The notes under the pieces: generated by a model | Database searches by the model: none | What the model was told of the DNA's origin: nothing | The model's input: the letters and a program-made list of their open reading frames with translations, nothing else | Position numbers and translations under genes: made by a program | Part shown: in pieces, positions 13,812 to 19,891 of the stretch | Layout of the letters: every line of letters begins with the position of its first letter | How positions within the stretch are numbered: the first letter of the stretch is position 1 | Assembly: GCA_045110675.1 (NCBI GenBank) | Contig: JBGCGJ010000082.1 | Location: 1 to 19,891 of the forward strand | Origin: JBALVT01 sp045110675 | GTDB lineage: Bacteria; Pseudomonadota; Gammaproteobacteria; Pseudomonadales; Halieaceae | Direction of reading: 5' to 3' | Length of the DNA stretch: 19,891 bases

Positions 13812-15878
13812 TCAGAAAAAGCTACTGCTCTTGTGGTATTCACGAATGTAACTGACAACAAGAGGGTGGTTTTCTTTTAGAGCTAGATCGAGCGCATTCT
13901 CGCCGCCACGGCTTTTTCGCTTTGCGTCTGCACCATGCTTCAGTAGAAGTTTGACAGTATCGGGATGGTCATTTTTCGCCGCTAACATTAGAGCGGTAAA
14001 ACTGGCTTGGTTTCGTACGGAAACGCTCGCTTCTTTTGCGAGAAGCTGGTTGCAGATATCCAGGTGACCACCCAGAGAAGCCAGAGTGAGTGGTGTATTT
14101 TTGAATACATTTTTGTGGTTTACATTCGCTCCAGCATTAACTAGTGCATCGGCGATGGTGCTGTGTCCCAATCTTGCGGCATGAGTTAACGGCGTATCTA
14201 CCCCACGATCGGAACTTTCTGGGTCGGAGCCCGCCTTCAGTAGGATATCGACAACCTCAATCCTGTTGTTAATCACCGCAAGCGCCAGGGATGAATTCCC
14301 TTCGCTGTTTCGACGGTTTAGTTCTACCTTCGAGGAGATGAGTTTTCTTACCAAGGAACGCAGGCCGTTTTGTGCGGCGTAATGAAGGGGAGTCATTTCC
14401 TTGTGAAGGGTATCCGGGGTTGCCCCGTTCTCCAGTAACCATAGCGCTATGTCTTCGAAGCCCTTTCTGGATGCCATATTAAGTAGTGGCTCGCTGCGAG
14501 AAGTGCTGGGTTTGATGGATGTTCCGCTGCGCAGCAAAAGCCGCACCACCTGGATATGCCCTCGGTTTACGGCCAGAGACATCGGGTTCTCGTCCTTGGC
14601 CACTAAGTGATTTCTGTTCGCTCCGGCCACAATTAGCATACGTACAATTTCGGAATGCCCTTGTTCAGAAGCACGCGTCAGGGGTGTGTGATTTTCGGGG
14701 TCTAGGCTTTCTATTTTTGTACCGTTTTCTATCAAGGAAGCGGCGACATCGGTTTGACCACGCCAGGCGGCGATGTTCAAAGGAGGCCAGTTGGCATACG
14801 GATTGTCTTGCTGACTCGCGATGGAGGCCTGTCTCATTGCATTTCTAGCCAGCCTCTCAGCTTTGCTACCATCGCTGTCATCGCCCACCGAGAACTTTGC
14901 ACCTCGACGTTTAAGCATACCCACAAGCCGTAAGTTATCTTCTTCTGCAACGTCCAGGGAGGTATGCCCGCTGTGATCTACGATGTTGACGTTCGCTCCC
15001 TTAGCTAAAAGAACTGCGACGGTGTTCGATTTTTCTTTGCGCGTGGCCCAATGCAGCGCAGTGTTACCGAGTTTGTCTTGTAAATCGATTGATGCCCCGG
15101 AATCCAGTATATCCGAACATATATCTGCAAGATTGTTTTGCGCAGCGATTATCAGTGCTGTTTTGCCGAGAGAGTTTTTATGATCGACAATCGCTCCGGC
15201 GGCCAGTAGTAGTTTCACCAGGGCTCGATCCTTTTTCTCAATCGCTATGAAAAGCGGAGTGTTATCGTATTTGTCGGTGGCATTTACGGGTGCACCTAGC
15301 CTAATGAGCTTTTTCAGGGTAAAGCGGTCTTTTTGTAAAACGGCCAGAAAGATTGCATCAGCATCAGATGCGTCCTGGGCCTGTGCGGTATCGTTTTGCT
15401 CTGCTGTCGTCAGAGCTTTAATCTTCGCTGTGCCTTTTTTATACCCGTTGGCAGCCGATTTTTGATACCAGTACAACGCATTGTCGAAATTCTTTTCAAC
15501 GCCTCTACCGCCTTCGAAGAGTACTCCAAGTGCGAATTGTGCTTTTACATGATCATTACTGGCCGCTTTAGACAGCCATTCTGCAGCCTGTTCGTAGTTT
15601 CGTTCAGTGCCCTTTCCACTACTGTGCAGCGATGCTAATAGGTATTGTGCCTCGGTATCGTCCTGCCGCGACAGCTGGTTCAATATGTGTAACGCTTGGG
15701 AGAACTGCCGTGTACGAATGGCCTTTTCAGCATCATCAATAGTTGCCGCTTGGACGCTGATATTCAATGCTAGTAATAGCGCACCGATAGAGCATATTAG
15801 CTGGCTGAGCCGTATGGTGATTCTGAGTGGCGCCTTTGGGCTAGCGCGATTCTGGTTAAAAATATCAGGCAGTCCCAT
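13812..15878 (-). CDS. Exported Sel1/ankyrin-repeat protein
   Basis: The 688-residue protein has an N-terminal hydrophobic segment (about residues 27-43, probable cleavage VQA-ATIDD), so it should be periplasmic. Two Sel1-like TPR repeats cover about residues 72-150 (EAQYLLASLHSSGKG..., KAQFALGVLFEGGRG...). About 14 ankyrin repeats then run from about 180 to the end (TPLxxAxxxGHxxIVxxLLxxGA pattern). There is no catalytic domain; it is a protein-binding scaffold. Its start overlaps the end of the iron-sulfur flavoprotein gene by 14 bases, so the two are co-expressed. A periplasmic ankyrin array inside a redox operon could organise or protect cytochromes, as suggested for periplasmic ankyrin proteins near catalases. 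This is inference. Confidence 0.87.
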   Translation of the reverse strand: MGLPDIFNQNRASPKAPLRITIRLSQLICSIGALLLALNISVQAATIDDAEKAIRTRQFSQALHILNQLSRQDDTEAQYLLASLHSSGKGTERNYEQAAEWLSKAASNDHVKAQFALGVLFEGGRGVEKNFDNALYWYQKSAANGYKKGTAKIKALTTAEQNDTAQAQDASDADAIFLAVLQKDRFTLKKLIRLGAPVNATDKYDNTPLFIAIEKKDRALVKLLLAAGAIVDHKNSLGKTALIIAAQNNLADICSDILDSGASIDLQDKLGNTALHWATRKEKSNTVAVLLAKGANVNIVDHSGHTSLDVAEEDNLRLVGMLKRRGAKFSVGDDSDGSKAERLARNAMRQASIASQQDNPYANWPPLNIAAWRGQTDVAASLIENGTKIESLDPENHTPLTRASEQGHSEIVRMLIVAGANRNHLVAKDENPMSLAVNRGHIQVVRLLLRSGTSIKPSTSRSEPLLNMASRKGFEDIALWLLENGATPDTLHKEMTPLHYAAQNGLRSLVRKLISSKVELNRRNSEGNSSLALAVINNRIEVVDILLKAGSDPESSDRGVDTPLTHAARLGHSTIADALVNAGANVNHKNVFKNTPLTLASLGGHLDICNQLLAKEASVSVRNQASFTALMLAAKNDHPDTVKLLLKHGADAKRKSRGGENALDLALKENHPLVVSYIREYHKSSSFF

Positions 15879-17208
15879 ATTTTGTCTCTATAGCGATGCC
15901 GAGCTCTTTTAGGAAGGGCGTGGGCAATACGCCGCCTACACACACGATGACGGCATCATTTTGAATGGTTTTGATCGTGTCGCCGCATTCGATCTCGACT
16001 GTGCTTTCGGTGATTGAACGAACGGTTGATTTTAGCAATACGGCCATCGACTTTTCGCGCTCGTAGAGTTCCACCTTCTCTCGATTCTTGGGTTTTGCGC
16101 GAGAGAACGAATCGCTGCGGTATGACAATGTCACGGTAGTACCGGGTTCTTCGGCGATGCTGGTTGCGGCCTCAAGTGCGCTATCTCCACCACCTACGAC
16201 TAATACTTGTTGGTTTTGATACTGCGCGGGATCTATGAGCCTGTAGACAACTTTGGATAGTTCCTCTCCTGCCACTTCAAGCATTCGCGGTGTACCTCGG
16301 CGGCCAATGCACAGGAGGAGCGCGCGGGCGCGATATTCTGTAGACGAGGTCTGGATATGGAAAAGTCCAGCGTCTTGGCGAACCTTTTCAAGTCGCTCGT
16401 CAAACTGGATAGTTAGATTTGTGTCAGCAATTATTTTCTCCCAAAACTCGAGCAATGCTTCTTTGCTCGTTTCTCTCATCTTGACCTTTCCTACAATAGG
16501 TAGATCTACGGGCGCAGTCATCACAATTTTTCCCCGTGGGAAATGCGAAACTGTCCCGCCCAATGAGTCTTGATCAATGGTGACGAAGTTGAGGTTGTTG
16601 GCTTTGGCCATGAGAGATCCTGCTATACCCGAGGGCCCAGCGCCGACAATCACAACATCGAGCGTACCAGCGGTCTGGCTACCGGACGTTGCTTTACTTA
16701 TTCCTTTTTGAATTTCTTCTACGGCCTGTTTACCCTGAACAATGGCATTTCGAATCAGCCCCATGCCACCCAGTTCCCCAGCGATAAAAATACCCGGAAC
16801 GTTCGTTTCGAAATTGGGCTTGAGAGTGGGGATGTCGACCCCTCGATTTTCTGTTCCAAAAACCAAACTTATCGCGTCGACGGGGCAGGATGTCTTACAG
16901 GCACCGTGTCCAATACAGTTTGATGGCTTTATGAGCTGAGCTTTGCCGTGGATGATGCCCAAAATATCGCCTTCGGGGCAAGCCCTGGTGCATGCACCGC
17001 AGCCCATACACACATTCGGATCGATCACCGGGTGCAAGCTTGAAGGTTCGCTTAGCCCAGATTCAAGCATAAGCTTTTTTTGGGCGACGGCATGCTGATG
17101 CTTCAGGTGATTGCGCAGAAGGTACCCGATCCAGAAGACAGCCATGGGTACGGCGTAGATCAATACTGGAGAACTGTCAGCTGGAATCTCGAACACTGGA
17201 TGACTCAA
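15865..17208 (-). CDS. Membrane-anchored 2x[4Fe-4S] flavoprotein, apparently circularly permuted
   Basis: The 447-residue protein starts with one membrane helix (about 13-31). A dicluster ferredoxin domain follows: C67-x2-C70-x2-C73-x3-C77-P, then C98-x2-H101-x2-C104-x3-C108-P, with His replacing the second Cys. Next, VPGIFIAGELGGMGLIRNAI (137-156) is the segment that normally ends a thioredoxin reductase-like fold. After it come the FAD motif VVIVGAGPSG (185-194) and the NAD(P) motif VLVVGGGDSALEA. The chain stops where that closing segment would usually follow, so the domain looks circularly permuted. It probably moves electrons between NAD(P)H and the iron-sulfur clusters at the inner membrane. 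It leads the minus-strand operon and is divergent from the cytochrome genes. Confidence 0.85.
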   Translation of the reverse strand: MSHPVFEIPADSSPVLIYAVPMAVFWIGYLLRNHLKHQHAVAQKKLMLESGLSEPSSLHPVIDPNVCMGCGACTRACPEGDILGIIHGKAQLIKPSNCIGHGACKTSCPVDAISLVFGTENRGVDIPTLKPNFETNVPGIFIAGELGGMGLIRNAIVQGKQAVEEIQKGISKATSGSQTAGTLDVVIVGAGPSGIAGSLMAKANNLNFVTIDQDSLGGTVSHFPRGKIVMTAPVDLPIVGKVKMRETSKEALLEFWEKIIADTNLTIQFDERLEKVRQDAGLFHIQTSSTEYRARALLLCIGRRGTPRMLEVAGEELSKVVYRLIDPAQYQNQQVLVVGGGDSALEAATSIAEEPGTTVTLSYRSDSFSRAKPKNREKVELYEREKSMAVLLKSTVRSITESTVEIECGDTIKTIQNDAVIVCVGGVLPTPFLKELGIAIETKYGTA

Positions 17209-17340
17209 TTAGTTAGCTAGTATTAGCTTATAGTGAAAAATCTGCGACCAGGTTTTAGTTCCCCCGGGTGAGCGCAGTACCTGGAAAATTCAGTAGCCAA
17301 TTTAAACACTAATATTCGATTTTAGAATGGTCATATTCAC
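17209..17340. other. Divergent intergenic region, flavoprotein side
   Basis: No gene is visible. GCTA-GTAT-TAGC at 17216-17227 is a short inverted repeat just upstream of the flavoprotein gene, and the minus strand has a TATAAG (17234-17229) that might be a -10 box. No matching -35 box is convincing. The rest is AT-rich without clear structure. Confidence 0.3.
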
Positions 17341-17372
17341 TTGATGTTAATTTTAAATGGGAATATATTCCC
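17341..17372 (+). promoter_or_regulatory. Sigma-70 promoter with palindromic operator over the -10 box
   Basis: TTGATG (17341-17346), a 17-base spacer and TATATT (17364-17369) form a good promoter reading toward the CcmI-like gene. The -10 box is the centre of a perfect 14-base palindrome, GGGAATATATTCCC (17359-17372), flanked by further partly symmetric A/T bases. A dimeric repressor bound there would occlude the promoter. No regulator gene lies next to it, so the regulator is unknown. Confidence 0.6.
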
Positions 17373-17375
17373 GTT

Positions 17376-17560
17376 AAAGACGTGACTTAATGCCGTTTTC
17401 TGGCAGGAAGCCCTAGACTACAACCCGCTTAACAGTGGGTTGCTTGGTGGTCGTCCAACGCCCGTAACGGCGAATAAATAAGAAGTGTTGGGCGTTGGAA
17501 CGCCCTGTGTGCGTGGCAATTGCACGAGCTTGGGGTATTCATGTTCAGGAGACGCCATAG
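17376..17560 (+). ncRNA. Structured 185-base leader of the cytochrome operon
   Basis: Starting from the promoter at 17341, the leader has several inverted repeats. CAACCC/GGGTTG (17421-17426 and 17437-17442) forms one hairpin. CCAACGCCC (17455-17463) pairs perfectly with GGGCGTTGG (17490-17498), but the same GGGCGTT also pairs with AACGCCC at 17499-17505, so the two folds exclude each other. A switch between alternative hairpins is the pattern of attenuators. There is no T-run, so a Rho-independent terminator is not formed. Function is inference. Confidence 0.4.
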
Positions 17561-18433
17561 ATGCGGCTATTATTGTTATCCACTGCAGTCCTATTCATTG
17601 GGGCTTTTTGGTATCTGTCGAGTGAAGAGACAGCAACGGCGGGGGTATTCCCGGGGGCTGTCGACCAGCGCGCTGTAGAATCGATACCTGCTACGGTCGT
17701 TCCGGAGAAGGTCAGCGCAATATCCAAAAGCGCCGATAAAGTCGATTCTGTCGATGTGCTCTTGGATGGGCTAATACAGCGTCTTGAGCGAGAGCCCGAG
17801 GATGTCGATGGGTGGGTTTTACTCGGTAAATCCTACCATCACTTAGGCCGCTGGGACGAGTCAGCAGCAGCGTTTGATATGGCCAAGACATTGGGTTACA
17901 CCGGTGCTCCACCACCGTTGGACGATGCGGCCAAGCAGAAAATGGCTCCGCGTTCGCGTCAGCCAAACTTGTTCGCATCAGCTGAGACTCGTCATATGTA
18001 TCAGCAGCTGTCTCAGTTCGCACCAAGCGCCGAGACCGGCGCTCAAGTAGCTGCTGCCCCTAATGGACTAAGAATTCGAGTGAGCTTGGCGCCGTCGCTA
18101 CGTTCGAAGATACCTGACGATACCAACGTCTTTATTTTTGCGCGCGGTGCTGACACTCGGGAGAGTGGTGGCTCTGGGGCCCCGCTGGCTGCCGCACGGC
18201 GTGTCGTTACCGATTTTCCAGTGGAGATCGAACTGGATGACAGTATGGCGATGGTAGCGGACAGGACAATTTCCAGTGTTTCGAGTGTCATCGTCGGTGC
18301 GCGGGTCGCACTATCGGGCGGCCCAGTCAAGGGCCCTGGCGATCCAGAGGTCCTATCTGCCTCCCTTTCTTCCTCGCACAGTGACGTGATTGAACTGACC
18401 ATCGTTGATTCACCAGACGCGGGGTCGCAATGA
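17561..18433 (+). CDS. CcmI/CycH-like cytochrome c maturation protein, single-span short form
   Basis: The 290-residue protein has one N-terminal membrane helix (2-19), a TPR region (about 67-113, PEDVDGWVLLGKSYHHLGRW) and a C-terminal domain like that of CcmI (RIRVSLAPSL at 171-180, VFIFARGAD, then DDSMAM and VIVGARVALSG). CcmI holds apocytochrome c for the heme ligation complex. Full-length proteins have two membrane helices and an extra cytoplasmic loop domain; that N-terminal part is missing. There are no other ccm genes nearby. The gene sits directly before a membrane b-type protein and a multiheme cytochrome, so it is probably a dedicated chaperone for that cytochrome. AGGAG lies 9 bases before the ATG. 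Its TGA overlaps the next ATG. Confidence 0.8.
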   Translation: MRLLLLSTAVLFIGAFWYLSSEETATAGVFPGAVDQRAVESIPATVVPEKVSAISKSADKVDSVDVLLDGLIQRLEREPEDVDGWVLLGKSYHHLGRWDESAAAFDMAKTLGYTGAPPPLDDAAKQKMAPRSRQPNLFASAETRHMYQQLSQFAPSAETGAQVAAAPNGLRIRVSLAPSLRSKIPDDTNVFIFARGADTRESGGSGAPLAAARRVVTDFPVEIELDDSMAMVADRTISSVSSVIVGARVALSGGPVKGPGDPEVLSASLSSSHSDVIELTIVDSPDAGSQ

Positions 18434-19356
18434 CTGCTGAGCTTTCATCACAGGCGGTGCCACTAGAACGGGATCAAGGCCTGGTGCTGGCTGAGATTCT
18501 TCCATCGCGGGCTTCGCTTTCAACGTTTTTATTTGCGCTGTGTGCTATTGCAGCGCTGTTGTTTGGCTGGGGTATTCGAGGCGAATATTTTCTTACGGCC
18601 GAGTCCGGACTGGGCTACGCCCTCGGAATAGTCGGGGGTTCGATGATGCTAGGGCTGTTGATGTATCCATTGAGAAAACGCTTTTACAACAGTTCCGTAT
18701 TTATCTTTTCAACCAAAAACTGGTTCAAGTTGCACATGATACTGGGCGTTTTGGGCCCACTGTTAATTCTCTATCACTGCAATTTTGGCCTCGGGTCAAC
18801 CAATAGCAATATCGCACTTGGCAGCATGTTGTTGATGGTAGCAAGTGGGCTGGTGGGACGTTTTATTTACGGGAAGATTCATTTCGGGCTGTATGGGAAA
18901 AAAATGGAGCTTCGTGAGCTACTTAATTGTGATGTTTCGGTAAAGGCGCAGCTTGAGGGCCCTAACGCAGACACGATCTTGATTAGCGAACCAGTGCGGA
19001 ATCGTATGCACCGATATGAAAAGAATATTTTGGCCCATAGGGGAGTTTTGGGAACTTTCTTAAATGTCGCCACGCTGGGCTTGACGACAAGGCTGGGCTA
19101 CTTCGAAGTAATACGCAAGATCAAGTTGGAGCAGTGGAGCAACCCCCGCTATAAACAGCTTTCTCGTAAAGAGCGCAAGCAGTATCTGGCTGCAACGAAG
19201 CAGCACGTGTACGTATCGCTTTCGACTGTACGCAAAATAGCAGGCTTAAAATTCTACGAACGGTTGTTCTCGCTGTGGCACATGCTTCATTTACCCATTT
19301 TTTTTATGCTAATTGTTACCGGGTTTGTGCATGTCTATGCGGTTCATGCGTATTGA
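18430..19356 (+). CDS. His-rich multispan membrane protein, probable b-type heme carrier
   Basis: The 308-residue protein has about five membrane helices: roughly 31-50, 61-80, 101-118, 127-147 and 283-305, with a large basic cytoplasmic-type loop between the last two. Histidines cluster at helix ends: H102 and H116 on one helix, H284, H287, H301 and H306 on the last, giving plausible bis-His heme sites as in ferric reductase-like and cytochrome b561-like proteins. I do not recognise a named family. The start overlaps the CcmI-like stop (ATGA), and a multiheme cytochrome c follows. It therefore probably passes electrons between the quinone pool or inner-side donors and periplasmic hemes. Confidence 0.65.
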   Translation: MTAELSSQAVPLERDQGLVLAEILPSRASLSTFLFALCAIAALLFGWGIRGEYFLTAESGLGYALGIVGGSMMLGLLMYPLRKRFYNSSVFIFSTKNWFKLHMILGVLGPLLILYHCNFGLGSTNSNIALGSMLLMVASGLVGRFIYGKIHFGLYGKKMELRELLNCDVSVKAQLEGPNADTILISEPVRNRMHRYEKNILAHRGVLGTFLNVATLGLTTRLGYFEVIRKIKLEQWSNPRYKQLSRKERKQYLAATKQHVYVSLSTVRKIAGLKFYERLFSLWHMLHLPIFFMLIVTGFVHVYAVHAY

Positions 19357-19389
19357 GACAATGATTGTGAAAAAGAAGAGTTGGCTTAG

Positions 19390-19891
19390 GTGAGGTGTTA
19401 TTGGGCTTTAGTGATTGCTTCAATTATTTTGAGTACTGGGAGCGGCAACCTTGTAGCGGCGGATAATGGCTTTACGTTTAAGAAGCTACTAATGCCTGGA
19501 GACGTTATCGAAGGGCATGCGGAGTTCGAACATGAGTGTAATAGTTGTCATGGGTCAGATAAAAAAGACCAAAGCAGCCTTTGTTTGGATTGCCATGAAG
19601 ATGTGGAATCTGACGTCCGCAAAGGGGAGGGACTACATGGTCGCTTATCCTCCTCATCGATACCCCGTTGTGATGGTTGTCACAGTGAACACCTCGGGCG
19701 CGAAGGCGATATTGTGAACTTGGACAAAGACAACTTTGATCACGATGGAACTGATTTTCACTTGTCGGGAAAACACTTAAGACTTGCATGCCTGTCTTGT
19801 CACTCAGCAGACAAAATGTACCGGGAAGCGCCGGGGGAATGTTACAGCTGCCATGAGGAGGATGACTTTCATCGCGGCTCCCTGGGTGAGT
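19390..19891 (+). CDS. Multiheme cytochrome c (c3/c7-like), cut by window edge
   Basis: The frame opens at GTG 19390, immediately after an in-frame TAG, and runs 167 codons to the window end without a stop. A signal peptide fits residues 1-24 (ALVIASIILSTGSG..., cleavage VAA-D). Five CxxCH heme motifs are seen at C50, C65, C94, C134 and C151, with extra histidines nearby (H43, H48, H83, H118, H124, H129, H161) for bis-His ligation. The FDHDGTDFHLSGKH stretch and the DFHRGSLGE end are typical of cytochrome c3-family modules, which usually continue with another CxxCH. It should be a periplasmic electron carrier. A start at ATG 19365 stops early and is excluded. Total heme number is unknown. Confidence 0.85.
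   Translation, partial: MRCYWALVIASIILSTGSGNLVAADNGFTFKKLLMPGDVIEGHAEFEHECNSCHGSDKKDQSSLCLDCHEDVESDVRKGEGLHGRLSSSSIPRCDGCHSEHLGREGDIVNLDKDNFDHDGTDFHLSGKHLRLACLSCHSADKMYREAPGECYSCHEEDDFHRGSLGE

Noticed and set aside
17453..17501. Integron attC-like site (GTCCAAC ... GTTGGAA)
   Set aside because: The right box breaks the GTTRRRY rule, the stem is about 11 pairs with a 26-base loop, and no inner L boxes or integrase are seen.
17515..17531. TGGCAATTGCACGAGC as a sigma-54 site before the CcmI-like gene
   Set aside because: The GC is one base too far and the -24 box is incomplete; a good sigma-70 promoter exists at 17341.
1..19891. CRISPR arrays, insertion sequences, tRNA or rRNA genes
   Set aside because: I saw no regularly spaced repeats, transposase frames, terminal inverted repeats or tRNA-like cloverleaf sequences.

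Overview
The window reads like a chromosomal segment of a marine-type gammaproteobacterium: about 50% GC, Ccm-type cytochrome c maturation, PmpAB transporters, DUF2970 and sigma-54 control. This is inferred from gene content only; the genus cannot be read from the sequence. Nearly all genes concern sulfane-sulfur chemistry or extracytoplasmic redox biology.

Layout. (1) 1-330: the end of a ParDE toxin-antitoxin pair, cut by the left edge, with a palindromic operator. (2) 591-1448: a sigma-54 promoter followed by a 29-residue membrane peptide and a nitrobindin-like heme-binding beta-barrel protein. (3) 1462-9425: a sulfide/persulfide regulon. pmpA-pmpB-doxX is divergent from bigR, an ArsR-family persulfide-sensing repressor. 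A four-gene operon on the minus strand (persulfide dioxygenase, DUF442-SQR fusion, SulP permease, DUF2970) starts at a consensus-perfect sigma-54 promoter. It is divergent from fisR, a sigma-54 activator with the three-cysteine pattern of polysulfide-sensing FisR. An inverted repeat beside fisR is a good candidate enhancer. (4) 9753-12714: a translationally coupled cassette on the plus strand (TlpA-like thioredoxin, DUF4266 lipoprotein, DUF3570 outer-membrane barrel, ApbE-like flavin transferase), followed by a decayed reading frame. (5) 13207-17208, minus strand: an operon of a membrane-anchored iron-sulfur flavoprotein, a periplasmic Sel1/ankyrin protein and a short PepSY-type membrane protein. 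(6) 17341-19891, plus strand, divergent from (5): a promoter with a palindrome over its -10 box, a structured leader, a truncated CcmI-like protein, a His-rich membrane protein and a multiheme cytochrome c that runs off the right edge.

How they fit. Block 3 oxidises H2S to persulfide (SQR), persulfide to sulfite (PDO) and moves the products (SulP, PmpAB), under two independent persulfide sensors. Blocks 5 and 6 look like a route carrying electrons between cytoplasmic NAD(P)H, a membrane b-type protein and periplasmic c-hemes. Block 4 looks like a flavinylation-linked envelope redox module. Blocks 4 to 6 are the least explained and the likeliest place for an undescribed system. Standouts are an apparently circularly permuted flavoprotein with a His replacing one cluster cysteine, an ApbE lacking its usual metal-binding Asp, and a DUF4266 lipoprotein with a Gly/Cys tail.
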